Shown: positions 21,277 through 31,792 of the stretch, in pieces
Layout: every line of letters begins with the position of its first letter
How positions within the stretch are numbered: the first letter of the stretch is position 1
From: Fidelibacterota bacterium
GTDB lineage: Bacteria > Fidelibacterota > UBA8477 > JABMPR01
Assembly: GCA_016784025.1 (NCBI GenBank)
Contig: JADHVL010000005.1
Span: 104,733 to 168,732 of the forward strand
Direction of reading: 5' to 3'
Length of the DNA stretch: 64,000 bases
Notes under the pieces: generated by a model
Databases searched by the model: none
Told to the model about the DNA's origin: nothing
What the model saw: the letters and a program-made list of their open reading frames with translations, nothing else
Position numbers and translations under genes: made by a program

Positions 21277-22574
21277 TGGCCTGGACTGAAAACTATCGCT
21301 CCCGCATTGGAACTCCTGAAGAGGCCATGAGTCTCATAAAATCTCGAGACTCTGTCTATTTGCATGCCGGGGCAGCCACACCCCAGATCTTTGTGGATGC
21401 ATTTGCCAAACGTGCCATGGAACTCGAAGGTGTTACGATTACCCACATCCTATCTCTTGGCGATCCTAAATATGTCACACCTGAGATGGAAGGTCATGTC
21501 CGTCTTAACTCTCTATTTACCGGAACCAATGTGAGAGAATCAGTGAATGCCGGTCGGGCAGACTGGACACCCATATTTCTTTCAGAAATTCCTGGATTAT
21601 TCAAAAATGGTCATATCCCCGTGGATGTGGCACTCATCCACGTGAGTCCACCTGACTCACATGGGTTTTGCAGCTTCGGAGTGAGTACTGATACAACGAT
21701 TGCTGCCTGCAAAGCGGCAAAAATTATTGTGGCCATGGTGAACCGACAGATGCCTCGTGTCCATGGGGACAATTTTATTCATGCCTCAAAGTTGGATTTT
21801 ATCGTTGAGGCCAATGAGCCACTTTTTCAAGCTGCCAAGGTCGAACTATCTGAGCGGCATATGCTCATAGGTAAATATATCGCCAGTCTCATCGAGGACG
21901 GATCAACCCTGCAAATGGGTATTGGGGCTATACCAGATGCAACCCTGTTTTATCTCAAGGAGAAACGCAACCTGGGGATCCATACTGAAATGTTTAGTGA
22001 TGGTGTAGTAGAGCTGGTTGAATCAGGTGTGATTAATGGTGAAGAAAAAACACTACACCCCGGTAAGGTGGTTTCTAGTATCGTCATGGGCTCTCAACAT
22101 GTCTACGATTTTATCCATGAGAATCCCTTTATGGAATTTCATCCCACTGATTATGTGAATGATCCCTATATCATTGCTCAGAACAATAAAATGGTGGCCA
22201 TAAATTCATCCATTGAGATTGATCTAACTGGTCAGGTATGTTCAGATTCTATGGGACGCACCAACTTTTCAGGTATCGGTGGTCAGGTTGATTTTATGAG
22301 GGGGGCTTCCCGAAGTATTGGTGGGAGACCTATTATTGCGATGCCTTCAACAGCCAAGAAGGGCACCCAATCCCGAATTGTATTAGATCTGAAGCCTGGT
22401 GCAGCGGTAACTACCAGCAGGGGAGATGTGCACTATATCGTTACTGAGTATGGCATTGCTCATCTGCATGGTAAAACATTAAGACAAAGAGCCAAGGCTC
22501 TTATAGAAATAGCTCATCCAGATTTTCGCGAGGAATTGGAGCGACAATCATTTGAGAGCAAAATTTTACATTGA
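21276..22574 (+). CDS. acetyl-CoA hydrolase/transferase family (4-hydroxybutyrate CoA-transferase-like)
   Basis: LHAGAATPQIFVDA, GIGAIPDATLFYL, HTEMFSDGVVELVESGVI, GIGGQVDFMRGA, VTEYGIAHLHGKTLRQRAKALIEIAHPDFRE. Confidence 0.9.
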   Translation: MAWTENYRSRIGTPEEAMSLIKSRDSVYLHAGAATPQIFVDAFAKRAMELEGVTITHILSLGDPKYVTPEMEGHVRLNSLFTGTNVRESVNAGRADWTPIFLSEIPGLFKNGHIPVDVALIHVSPPDSHGFCSFGVSTDTTIAACKAAKIIVAMVNRQMPRVHGDNFIHASKLDFIVEANEPLFQAAKVELSERHMLIGKYIASLIEDGSTLQMGIGAIPDATLFYLKEKRNLGIHTEMFSDGVVELVESGVINGEEKTLHPGKVVSSIVMGSQHVYDFIHENPFMEFHPTDYVNDPYIIAQNNKMVAINSSIEIDLTGQVCSDSMGRTNFSGIGGQVDFMRGASRSIGGRPIIAMPSTAKKGTQSRIVLDLKPGAAVTTSRGDVHYIVTEYGIAHLHGKTLRQRAKALIEIAHPDFREELERQSFESKILH

Positions 22575-22603
22575 GAAAATATGAATCTTAGGAGGTTCTG
22601 AAT

Positions 22604-22972
22604 ATGGCTAAAGCTCGTGGACTGGTTGCAGTCAACATCGAGGAATGCAAAGGATGCAATCTTTGCGTCGTGGCATGTCCCGTGGATGTGCTGCACTTGG
22701 CAAATAGTTTTAATACACATGGTTATAGTCCAGCTGAATATGATGGTGAAGGATGTACGGGTTGCGGCATCTGTTTCTATGCTTGTCCAGAGCCAGGTGC
22801 AATTACGGTGTATAAGAATTGGACTGAGGCTCAAGAAGCCTATATCTGCCAGACCAAGAATGTAGCAAGCAGATTGAAAGTTACCGATTCGGTAAAAGGA
22901 CTGGCAGAATGTGAAGCCTGCGGTCAGCAAGTTATTCTTAGCAATTTTAGAAATCTAAGTTTCGCGGAGTAG
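22604..22972 (+). CDS. 2-oxoacid:ferredoxin oxidoreductase ferredoxin-like (delta) subunit
   Basis: Two 4Fe-4S motifs [13 protein letters not shown] and [13 protein letters not shown]; operon context. Confidence 0.92.
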   Translation: MAKARGLVAVNIEECKGCNLCVVACPVDVLHLANSFNTHGYSPAEYDGEGCTGCGICFYACPEPGAITVYKNWTEAQEAYICQTKNVASRLKVTDSVKGLAECEACGQQVILSNFRNLSFAE

Positions 22973-22975
22973 AGT

Positions 22976-24034
22976 ATGGCTAAACAATTTGTAAAAGGAA
23001 ATGAAGCGATTGTCAAAGGGGCTATTCTAGCCGGTTGCCGCGCTTATTATGGATATCCAATTACCCCGGCAAGTGAGATTGCCCACGCTGCTGCATTGTA
23101 CATGCCTTTAGTGGGAGGGACCTTCCTTCAGGCTGAAAGTGAAATCGCGGCTATCAATATGGTTTATGGTGCTTCAGGGACCGGTATTCGTGCCATGACC
23201 GCCAGTTCCAGTCCTGGTTTTAGTTTAAAACAGGAGGGCATGTCGTACCTGGCTGGAGCTGAACTCCCCTGTGTGGTTGTGGATATCATGCGCGGAGGTC
23301 CTGGTCTGGGAAACATTGCACCTGAACAAAGTGACTACAATCAGGTGGTAAAAGGTGGTGGCCATGGGAATTATAAAAATATAGTTGTGGCCCCTGATTC
23401 TGCTCAAGAGATGTGTGATCTCACCATGCTGGCATTCGATCTCGCTGACAAATATCGAAATCCAGCAGTTGTTTTAGCGGATGGGTTTATCGGTCAAATG
23501 ATGGAGCCAGTGGATTTTCCAGAACCGGTGGAAGAGTTCGCCGAAAAGAAATGGGCCATACGCGGTGTTGATGGGGATCGAATGAATCTCATTAGCTCAA
23601 TAGAGCTTGACCCAGATGACCTGGAAAGACACAATCAAAAATTACAACGCAAATACGAGATAATTGAAAATAGCGAGACCCGTTTTGAAGAATATCGTCT
23701 TGATGATGCAGATTTCATTGTGATTGGCTATGGAATTGTTTCGCGCATGGTACATACCGCCGTTGATCAACTGAGAATTGAAGGTGTAAAAGTGGGTATG
23801 TTGCGACCCATCACACTAATGCCTTTCCCAACCAGGCGTATAACCGAGCTAGCTGCCATGGATCATGTCAAAGCATTTAGTGTGATTGAATTGAGTAATG
23901 GACAAATGGTTGATGATGTTCGACTGGCAGTAAATGGCGCAAAACCAGTAGAGTTTTACGGACGAATGGGTGGTAATGTCCCATCCATCAAAGAGTTGGT
24001 TCATGAGATCAAACGCATGATGAGGGTACTATGA
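22976..24034 (+). CDS. 2-oxoacid:ferredoxin oxidoreductase alpha subunit (KorA/VorB-like)
   Basis: [58 protein letters not shown]. Confidence 0.94.
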   Translation: MAKQFVKGNEAIVKGAILAGCRAYYGYPITPASEIAHAAALYMPLVGGTFLQAESEIAAINMVYGASGTGIRAMTASSSPGFSLKQEGMSYLAGAELPCVVVDIMRGGPGLGNIAPEQSDYNQVVKGGGHGNYKNIVVAPDSAQEMCDLTMLAFDLADKYRNPAVVLADGFIGQMMEPVDFPEPVEEFAEKKWAIRGVDGDRMNLISSIELDPDDLERHNQKLQRKYEIIENSETRFEEYRLDDADFIVIGYGIVSRMVHTAVDQLRIEGVKVGMLRPITLMPFPTRRITELAAMDHVKAFSVIELSNGQMVDDVRLAVNGAKPVEFYGRMGGNVPSIKELVHEIKRMMRVL

Positions 24035-25464
24035 GCGTCAAAATATTAGGAAAATCAGAGGGTTTCTACGACACCTACGAACGGCGTCCTGGAAACAATC
24101 AAGAACAGACCCACTATTGCCCTGGATGTGGCCATGGAATCCTGCACAAAATGATTGCTGAGGCGCTGACAGATTATGAAGTGGCTGAGAACTGTATATT
24201 TGTCAGCCCAGTAGGGTGTAGCGTTTTTGCTTACTATTACTTCAATGCCGGGAATATCCAGGCGGCTCATGGTCGAGCTCCAGCAGTTGCCACAGGTGTG
24301 AAGCGTGCCTTGCCTGAATCTATCGTCATCTCATATCAAGGTGATGGGGATCTGGCGGCCATCGGGGGGAATGAGATTCTACACGCTGCCAACCGCGGTG
24401 AAGCCATGACTGTTTTCTTCGTGAATAATGCTATTTATGGAATGACTGGTGGGCAAATGGCGCCCACAACGCTTATTGGCCAGAAGACCACTACCACTCC
24501 TTATGGACGAACTCTGCAGAACGAAGGCTATCCTATGCGGATGGCTGAGATTATTGCCAGTCTTGAATCACCAGTTTATGTGGAACGAGTGATGTTGGCC
24601 GATGTACGCTCAAAAAATGCTGCACGTAAGGCAGTTAGACGCGGTATTAAAAATCAAATCGAGAAAAAGGGTTTTTCATTTATTGAAGTGCTGTCCACCT
24701 GTCCTACTGGCTGGAAGATGACGGCTCCTCAGTCTGAAGAGTGGATCAAATCAACTCTGATGCAGAACTTCCCGCTGGGTGTATTTAAAGATATAGCCCA
24801 ACAGGTTGAACCCCTGGATTTAACTCAGAATCTTGCATCACCTGCCCGGGTACCAAAACTTATTGGTCTTGAGCAGGACAAGCTAAAATTCGATACAACA
24901 TCGATGAAGCTCAGCGAGACCATTGATCAGGAAATAAAAATTGCCGGTTTTGGCGGCCAGGGGGTGCTCTCCCTGGGTGTCTGGCTCAGCGAGATTGGGA
25001 TGCGAGAAGATCTGGAAGTAAGTTGGATTCCTTCTTATGGTCCTGAGATGAGGGGGGGGACGGCGAACTGTCACGTCAAATTATCCCGAGAGCCAATTGG
25101 ATCGCCTCTGGTTACTCATCCTACAGTGCTTGTTGCCATGAATCGACCATCCCTTGAAAAATTCGAGGGGGATGTCATTGAAGGCGGTGCCATACTATGG
25201 GATAGCTCGTTGATTGATATTGAACCGAAGCGTGATGATATCATCAGAATACCAATTCCTGCAACTGAGATTGCCAAAGAATTAGGGAATACCAAAACCT
25301 CAAATGTTGTCATTCTTGGTGTGCTTGCAGGATACTCAGATTTTCTAGATCCTATGGTGGTTCAACAGGTTCTACCGCTTATCTTTAAGAAGAGACATCT
25401 CTTAGAGATCAATCTGAAAGCTTTTCAGAAAGGTCTGGAACTGGGGAGGCAAATCTCAGCCTGA
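24031..25464 (+). CDS. 2-oxoacid:ferredoxin oxidoreductase beta-gamma fusion
   Basis: TPP motif [25 protein letters not shown]-terminal gamma domain [14 protein letters not shown]...[16 protein letters not shown]. Confidence 0.92.
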   Translation: MSVKILGKSEGFYDTYERRPGNNQEQTHYCPGCGHGILHKMIAEALTDYEVAENCIFVSPVGCSVFAYYYFNAGNIQAAHGRAPAVATGVKRALPESIVISYQGDGDLAAIGGNEILHAANRGEAMTVFFVNNAIYGMTGGQMAPTTLIGQKTTTTPYGRTLQNEGYPMRMAEIIASLESPVYVERVMLADVRSKNAARKAVRRGIKNQIEKKGFSFIEVLSTCPTGWKMTAPQSEEWIKSTLMQNFPLGVFKDIAQQVEPLDLTQNLASPARVPKLIGLEQDKLKFDTTSMKLSETIDQEIKIAGFGGQGVLSLGVWLSEIGMREDLEVSWIPSYGPEMRGGTANCHVKLSREPIGSPLVTHPTVLVAMNRPSLEKFEGDVIEGGAILWDSSLIDIEPKRDDIIRIPIPATEIAKELGNTKTSNVVILGVLAGYSDFLDPMVVQQVLPLIFKKRHLLEINLKAFQKGLELGRQISA

Positions 25465-25494
25465 TATCCTCCTCAAAAATTTGGAGGTCACAAA

Positions 25495-25956
25495 ATGAAG
25501 TATTCAAAAATTTTAGTACCGACTGATTTTTCAGAGTCTGCCAAATATGCCCTTCCATTCGCAGTTGATCTGGCGCAAAAGTACCAGGCTAGCCTACATA
25601 TTTTGCATGTCGTGGAACCAATCGTTGCCCCGGTTGATTTTGCCTGGGGGACCTATAGTTATCCAGATATTGAGAAACAACTCAGCGGTTATGTTGATGA
25701 ATCTCTGGCAAAGATAATGGAAGAACAAATTCCTACCGAAATCAAAAGTGAATCAACAAATCTGCATGGGAAACCCTGGCGCGAGATTGTCTCATTTGCT
25801 AAGCAAGAGGGGATAGATCTCATTGTGATGGCCACCCATGGTTTAAGTGGATTCAGTCATGCTTTATACGGATCAACAGCTGAAAAAGTTGTCCGTAAGT
25901 CCCATTGCCCGGTCTTAATTATCCGGCATCCCGATGTAAAATTCGAGATGCCTTAG
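25495..25956 (+). CDS. universal stress protein (UspA family)
   Basis: KILVPTDFSESAKYALPFAVDLAQ, LIVMATHGLSG, GSTAEKVVRKSHCPVLIIR. Confidence 0.95.
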   Translation: MKYSKILVPTDFSESAKYALPFAVDLAQKYQASLHILHVVEPIVAPVDFAWGTYSYPDIEKQLSGYVDESLAKIMEEQIPTEIKSESTNLHGKPWREIVSFAKQEGIDLIVMATHGLSGFSHALYGSTAEKVVRKSHCPVLIIRHPDVKFEMP

Positions 25957-26218
25957 ACCAACTTGTCATCTCTCTCAGGAGTGGTTCAGAATCAACTCAC
26001 TTCAGCAGCTACTTGAAGCGTGAAACATTGTAAAACCTACGCATAGTTCTTCATAAGACATTTGTTATTCACTGATACATAGTAAGTTATCGTATTCTGC
26101 TTGAGAACGCGCACACATAATTTATGACACTACATAGCAGGTCTAAAAATTCAGATAGCCTTGGATAAAAAGCAATTCGTTTTAGTATTCACTCCCCTTT
26201 ATTCTATCTTCTCAGCTT

Positions 26219-26812
26219 ATGAATGATACCACAAGGGACAATCAAACGCATCTCCTCATATCAAGTCTTGAGCATATCTATCAGCTCAAAACCATTCCAA
26301 GATCTGGGTGGTTACAATCTGGAATCGATGAAGTTGGCGTTGAATCTATCGCTGCCCATAGCTATGGGATGTTAATCCTCATTTTGCATCTACGGTCTGA
26401 TATACAATCGGTTGGAGTAAATGTTGAACGAGCATTAAACATGGCTCTCGTACATGACATTGCTGAGTCAATTGTGGGAGATTTGACCCCACAGGACAAT
26501 GTTTCAGAAAGTGCAAAATACGAAGCTGAAGCCGCTGCATTTGAACAGATTGTCAGGGGTGTTCAGCAAGGAGATTATTTTCGAGATCTCTGGGAAGATT
26601 TCGAGTCTGTGAAATCTCCTGAGGCAAAACTTGTAAAGCGCATTGACAAATTGGATATGTTGATTCAAGCATATCTATATGAAAAGAAATATGAAATAAG
26701 ACTTGATTCATTCTGGGAAAACATGGACGAAATGTTCCGGGGGAGCGAATCCGAGTCGATCTACACATACATACGCTCAAATCGATTTGAATTAAAAGGG
26801 AATGAAGCATGA
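26219..26812 (+). CDS. HD-domain phosphohydrolase (HDDC2/YfbR-like 5'-nucleotidase)
   Basis: ESIAAHSYGMLIL, ALVHDIAESIVGDLTP, ETKLVK-like EAKLVKRIDKLDML. Confidence 0.88.
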   Translation: MNDTTRDNQTHLLISSLEHIYQLKTIPRSGWLQSGIDEVGVESIAAHSYGMLILILHLRSDIQSVGVNVERALNMALVHDIAESIVGDLTPQDNVSESAKYEAEAAAFEQIVRGVQQGDYFRDLWEDFESVKSPEAKLVKRIDKLDMLIQAYLYEKKYEIRLDSFWENMDEMFRGSESESIYTYIRSNRFELKGNEA

Positions 26813-28299
26813 GGACGTTTGTTTTTGGAAAGCTGATATTATTGGCATTATTGATTATCAGTCCGGTTATGGCTGAAGAGCATGCTAGCATTAGCGAACA
26901 AGCTGCCAGCGATCAAATAGTAAGCCATGAAGGGGAGCTGGGTCAGGATGCAGATGCTGGACATCATAGCAGCTTGCCACCCGTCTGGTTGGTGGCTCCA
27001 TTTATCATATTGTTGATCATGATTGCTACAGGTCCGCTTTTTTATCCCCATCTATGGGAACACCATTATCCAAAATTTGCCATGACTCTGGGATCCATTG
27101 TTGCCGTCTACTATGGGTTTCTCATGGATCATGGTGTGCTGAGCCTCATGCACACGCTTGAGGAATACATAGCCTTTATCGCTTTGCTTACAGCTCTTTT
27201 TGTGGCTTCAGGTGGAATACTGGTCAAATTTAATGCTGTTGGAACACCCTGGATAAATGGACTCATCCTTCTGGGAGGTGCCATACTATCCAACTTTATT
27301 GGCACAACAGGAGCATCCATGTTGCTCATCAGACCGTTCATGCGTTTGAATGAGGGTCGACTGAAGCCATACCACATCGTCTTCTTCATATTTGTTGTAA
27401 GTAACATAGGTGGTGGTCTCACTCCCATTGGTGATCCACCGCTGTTTTTGGGTTTTCTTAAGGGAGTACCTTTCTTCTGGGTGATTGGGCATGTCTGGCA
27501 TATCTGGTTGGTTACCACACTGGCTGTAATTGGTGTATTTATGGCATTTGACATGAGGACCCCAGCCAGTGACATTGTACCCAAAGAGGGTAGGACAGTA
27601 GAAATTCATGGTAGTAAAAACTTTATCTATCTGGCAATTGTAATCGTTTCAGTATTTATGGATCCTGCTGTGATAACTGGATTCCCCAGTTTACAGAAAA
27701 TATTCCATGTCCCCTTTGGTATCAGAGAAATCATTATGTTCAGTGTCGCCTTCATCGCCTACAAAACAGGGGATAAGGAAGCTTTAAAAGGAAATGAATT
27801 CAACTTTGAACCCATCAAGGAAGTCGCCTATCTGTTTGTTGGTATCTTTGCAACCATGATCCCAGCTCTGCAGTTGATTGGGGCATACGCAAGGGATCAT
27901 GCCGCAGAATTTACGGTCTCACGCTTCTATTGGTTTACAGGATCACTTTCAGGTGTTCTGGATAATGCACCGACCTATTTGAATTTTCTTGCTGGATCCC
28001 TGGGTAAATTTGGTCTGGATATTAGCTCAATAAATGATGTACAGCATTTTGCAGCAGGGGTTGAATCACCTGTCGCCGGTGATTCACATTCAATTATTTA
28101 CTTGATGGCCATATCTGTGGCTGCTGTGTTTTTCGGCGCCATGACCTATATTGGAAATGCACCAAACTTTATGGTAAAAAATATTGCTGAGCAGGCTGGT
28201 GTTGATGTACCCAGTTTTTTGGGCTACATCTTCAAATATTCCATCCCCATCCTGCTGCCGATCTTTTTTGTCGTCTGGTGGGTGTTTTTTAATCTTTAA
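26809..28299 (+). CDS. sodium:proton antiporter (NhaD / citrate-transporter-like family)
   Basis: Multi-TM; GTTGASMLLIRPFMR, GGLTPIGDPPLFLGFLKGVPFFW, GVLDNAPTYLNF; ATGA overlap with upstream gene. Confidence 0.88.
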   Translation: MRTFVFGKLILLALLIISPVMAEEHASISEQAASDQIVSHEGELGQDADAGHHSSLPPVWLVAPFIILLIMIATGPLFYPHLWEHHYPKFAMTLGSIVAVYYGFLMDHGVLSLMHTLEEYIAFIALLTALFVASGGILVKFNAVGTPWINGLILLGGAILSNFIGTTGASMLLIRPFMRLNEGRLKPYHIVFFIFVVSNIGGGLTPIGDPPLFLGFLKGVPFFWVIGHVWHIWLVTTLAVIGVFMAFDMRTPASDIVPKEGRTVEIHGSKNFIYLAIVIVSVFMDPAVITGFPSLQKIFHVPFGIREIIMFSVAFIAYKTGDKEALKGNEFNFEPIKEVAYLFVGIFATMIPALQLIGAYARDHAAEFTVSRFYWFTGSLSGVLDNAPTYLNFLAGSLGKFGLDISSINDVQHFAAGVESPVAGDSHSIIYLMAISVAAVFFGAMTYIGNAPNFMVKNIAEQAGVDVPSFLGYIFKYSIPILLPIFFVVWWVFFNL

Positions 28300-28322
28300 A
28301 ATTTTATAGCAGGAGAATCATA

Positions 28323-28715
28323 ATGAGTAAAACTATTCAAGAGGTAACCGATGCCAAGGGAACCGGATTTTTAATTAAAAATTCAATCTTTCTCCCCTTC
28401 CATTTTGAATTATTAAGCGTCTGGATTGGCAAGGACATGTCGCTCTTGTCAAAGCCAGAACTGATTACCGACTTTAGCTATAAAAAGGGTGAAATCTTTA
28501 TTAGAGAAGGTGAGACGTACACCAATCTAATCTTTGTTAATCATGGTGAGTTAAAACGAGAGTATGGTCACTATAAAGGTCACATCATTCTTTATTGTAC
28601 TGAAAAGGGAGATGATGTCTTTGATAAGGACCGTCGCCACTATGTCAAATTGTCCTTCCATGATGATACCAATAATGTTTATATGGAATTGATCGACGAT
28701 CCTTTTGAACTTTAG
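28323..28715 (+). CDS. hypothetical protein
   Basis: ORF with RBS (aggagaa); no recognised domain. Confidence 0.55.
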   Translation: MSKTIQEVTDAKGTGFLIKNSIFLPFHFELLSVWIGKDMSLLSKPELITDFSYKKGEIFIREGETYTNLIFVNHGELKREYGHYKGHIILYCTEKGDDVFDKDRRHYVKLSFHDDTNNVYMELIDDPFEL

Positions 28716-28750
28716 GTAAAATGTAAATTCAGCCCATGGAGTAAATTGAT

Positions 28751-29977
28751 TTGATTAGTGCAGCTGTAACAGGATACCTGCTATTATCTGGAATTCTCCT
28801 GCAATTCTCAGGAAAATTCATCTCAGCCGCCCGGCAGCACCAATTGGCATTTGTATCAATTATCGTGCTTGTTGCAGGCATCTTCCCACAACTCCGTTTA
28901 CCCCTGGTTGCCCCAGGGATAATTTTCCATCTAGGTATGATGCTTTTTGCACTGCACCTGAGTGCCTATTATTCAGGAACCTCGAAAAACTCAGCCCATA
29001 TGTATTCGCTTATCCTCTATCTCGCTGCAGTCGTCCTTGCTCCACTTTCGCATCATCTGTTTATTGAATGGAGTTTAAGCAGGTTTCTTATTATGGGCGG
29101 AACCTGGTTGGTCCTGTTGGAGCTTGAAAGAACAGTAGCAGATAGCTCGTATTCACTTACCACTGTTGAGAAGAACCTACTCTGGGTCTGGTTTGTCTCT
29201 GCTGTAATGGGTTTGTGGGAGCGTCAGGTTCAACTGCTTCCTGATTTATTCTTTCTGGTCATTCTGGTAGTCCATCTGGAAAAACGATGGCCCAGGTTAA
29301 GCGTTCCAGCACCACTGATTGCGTTATATGGTATGCTCATCGTCTGGTATGGTCATTACACCTTATCTGGCATTCCTGGTCATGTGTTGGATATATCAAA
29401 TGTTTACCCACCCTCAAATACCCAACTGATCCTCATCGGGTTAGTCATGATTGGATTGTTGGTGTTTGGACTCCGTAGCAGGAGTATAACCAAGCAGTTT
29501 TTATATCTATTTCTTGCTCAAGAAACATTATTACTGGGAACAGGTCTTGAGAATTTCTTCCAGCCCTCGCAAGAGCTGATAGGTTTGCAAAGAATTCTTC
29601 TATTTGTCTCATTGATAGGACTCTTTGTCATGATAGAATCCAAAGAAAACGAGGGCCTGGACAAAGCGGGTTTATCGGGATTGGTATTTGAGCGTCCGCG
29701 ATTTACCAGTAGTGTGGTTCTTGTATCACTCTTTTTTGCAGTTTACCCATTGGTATATATTGCAGGTGATTCCCCTACAGTAACAGGTATGCTCGTTGGA
29801 ATTGTAGTTGTGAGCGGGTCGTGGACAGCTAATCTCATCCGAATTCTTTTCACACGGGTGGATCGTAACTATCGCATTCTTAGACCGTCTCTATCCATTT
29901 GGTCCACAGTTGTATTTACTATCTTATGGGCAGCAGTTGTATTGCTGGAGATTGTGAGCAGAAATGTTTTTAGCTGA
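28751..29977 (+). CDS. multi-TM membrane protein, hypothetical (TTG start)
   Basis: Long hydrophobic ORF; TTG start. Confidence 0.65.
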   Translation: MISAAVTGYLLLSGILLQFSGKFISAARQHQLAFVSIIVLVAGIFPQLRLPLVAPGIIFHLGMMLFALHLSAYYSGTSKNSAHMYSLILYLAAVVLAPLSHHLFIEWSLSRFLIMGGTWLVLLELERTVADSSYSLTTVEKNLLWVWFVSAVMGLWERQVQLLPDLFFLVILVVHLEKRWPRLSVPAPLIALYGMLIVWYGHYTLSGIPGHVLDISNVYPPSNTQLILIGLVMIGLLVFGLRSRSITKQFLYLFLAQETLLLGTGLENFFQPSQELIGLQRILLFVSLIGLFVMIESKENEGLDKAGLSGLVFERPRFTSSVVLVSLFFAVYPLVYIAGDSPTVTGMLVGIVVVSGSWTANLIRILFTRVDRNYRILRPSLSIWSTVVFTILWAAVVLLEIVSRNVFS

Positions 29978-30006
29978 TGACATGTTATAAATAGAGGTGA
30001 TTCACG

Positions 30007-30555
30007 ATGAGACTTACAAAAATTTATACGCGCTCCGGGGATAAAGGGAATACCCGTCTGGCAAATGGCGAAGAAGTCTCAAAGGACTCGTTATGGGTGA
30101 CAGCTTATGGTGAGGTCGATGAGCTAAACAGCATCGTTGGTTTTGCATTGACCCAGGAGCCTGATACAATGTCTGCTCAGATTTTGTCTGATATACAACA
30201 CACCCTATTTGACCTGGGAGGTGAATTGGCCTCTGCAGGAATGATTACAGGTCTTATTGCACAACAACAAGTAAAAGCACTGGAGCAGCACATCGACCAA
30301 ATAAATGCTGATCTCCCTCCCCTTGAAGAGTTTATCCTCCCTGGTGGATCAACTTCTGCAGCCGCGCTCCATCTTGCGCGAACTGTTTGTCGCAGGGCAG
30401 AACGGGTGATTATCACCTTGGATCAGACGGAAGCAATTGCTCCTGAAATCATCCAATACATGAATCGTCTTTCTGATTTATTATTCGTCATGGCTCGGCA
30501 TGAAAATCATCTTGCTGGCAATCAAGAAGTCTACTGGAAAAACCCGCGTAAATAA
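30007..30555 (+). CDS. PduO-type cob(I)alamin adenosyltransferase
   Basis: KIYTRSGDKGNTRLANGEEVSKDS, ELNSIVGFA, EFILPGGSTSAAALHLARTVCRRAER, YMNRLSDLLFVMAR. Confidence 0.95.
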   Translation: MRLTKIYTRSGDKGNTRLANGEEVSKDSLWVTAYGEVDELNSIVGFALTQEPDTMSAQILSDIQHTLFDLGGELASAGMITGLIAQQQVKALEQHIDQINADLPPLEEFILPGGSTSAAALHLARTVCRRAERVIITLDQTEAIAPEIIQYMNRLSDLLFVMARHENHLAGNQEVYWKNPRK

Positions 30556-30690
30556 TCCCTACAATTTGAATTAATAATTGGTAAAGATTTTCATTGCATA
30601 CCAATAAGTATGAAATATATTACATTATGATAAAAATAAATTACATATTGAATGAAATAATATTCATAAGCAACAAGAGGGGAGATTAAA

Positions 30691-31278
30691 ATGAATATCT
30701 GGTTTGGTGTTACAATGGTGTCAGCATTTATCGTTAGTGCCTTGGCTGCATATCTGGGGGTTCGAGCATTACAAGTATTAAAGGTACGCAAGGCTAAGTT
30801 GGAGGAGGGAGGTGAGATCGTTAATATTCCCATGGCAATATTACAACAAAGGTCTCTCTGGAACATTCTCTCCATTACCATTGGTGTGTTAATCATCTCG
30901 TGGCTATTCAAAGGGTACGCTGTATCTGAGTTTTTTGCGAATGATAAATTACGCATCAGCATTACGGCAGTGGTGGCCGTCACACTGATGGTAAACTTAT
31001 TTCTCATGTTGCCTACATCCAAAAAGGGGCGTTGGTCCAAAATGTTTGATGAACGGGATGAGCTGGTGTTGTCCAAGGCATCAAACTTCCAAATTGTTGG
31101 TCTACTGATCCTGAGCGTGATCTGGACAATTGGGCTCACCGAATACTACTGGGAAGCTGGATCAATCCCCATTGATATACCCTATCTGATGTTTTGGTCA
31201 AATTTTCTCATGCTATTTCTTAGCAGATCTGTCGGCATTGTTTTTGGTTACTGGTGGTTGGATCATTATGGGAACTGA
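30691..31278 (+). CDS. membrane protein (about 5 TM), hypothetical
   Basis: Hydrophobic ORF overlapping downstream HTH gene, typical DUF2178-like/HTH pairing. Confidence 0.7.
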   Translation: MNIWFGVTMVSAFIVSALAAYLGVRALQVLKVRKAKLEEGGEIVNIPMAILQQRSLWNILSITIGVLIISWLFKGYAVSEFFANDKLRISITAVVAVTLMVNLFLMLPTSKKGRWSKMFDERDELVLSKASNFQIVGLLILSVIWTIGLTEYYWEAGSIPIDIPYLMFWSNFLMLFLSRSVGIVFGYWWLDHYGN

Positions 31279-31483
31279 TATTATACTCAACAATATCCGC
31301 AAATGTAGATTTGAGAAAAATGAGATGACCCAACAGGAATTAGCTGATGCTGCGGGATGTACGCGTCAAACAATTGTGGCCCTGGAGGCAGGGCGCTATA
31401 CACCATCCCTGGGTCTTGCATTTCGTATCGCTGGAATATTTGACAAGGGATTGGAAGACATATTCGAATATCGTGAACCTTAG
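31268..31483 (+). CDS. XRE-family helix-turn-helix regulator (YozG-like)
   Basis: MTQQELADAAGCTRQTIVALEAGRYTPSLGLAFRIA; start adjusted to internal ATG. Confidence 0.9.
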   Translation: MGTDIILNNIRKCRFEKNEMTQQELADAAGCTRQTIVALEAGRYTPSLGLAFRIAGIFDKGLEDIFEYREP

Positions 31484-31770
31484 AGAATTGTCAACTCAGA
31501 TTTCATGATATAAGCATGACCTATTACCTCATCCTCAATAAATCGTGAAATCGATTGAAATCTTGAGTCAAGATGGGATCTGTCTGTTGAGAGCATAGCA
31601 ACAGCGATTGATGCATGTTGCCATTTGTCCAGGTAGTCAAACTCAGAAACTGAAACATTGTAACGAGATCGTAGTTTATCCTTCAGGCTTTTTATCACAC
31701 TACGCTTTTGCTTCAAACTTTGAGCAGCAGGCAGGTGTAATTCAATCTGCAAAATTCCTGTGAGTAACAT
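31480..31770 (-). CDS. DUF503 family protein
   Basis: LQIELHLPAAQSLKQKRSVIKSLKDKLRSRYNVSVSE. Confidence 0.9.
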   Translation of the reverse strand: MLLTGILQIELHLPAAQSLKQKRSVIKSLKDKLRSRYNVSVSEFDYLDKWQHASIAVAMLSTDRSHLDSRFQSISRFIEDEVIGHAYIMKSELTIL

Positions 31771-31792
31771 CTAAGAGCCTAATCCTGATTGT

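Noticed and set aside
27129-27609. Minus-strand ORFs 27129-27584 and 27286-27609
   Set aside because: Antisense to a clear antiporter gene; no coding signature
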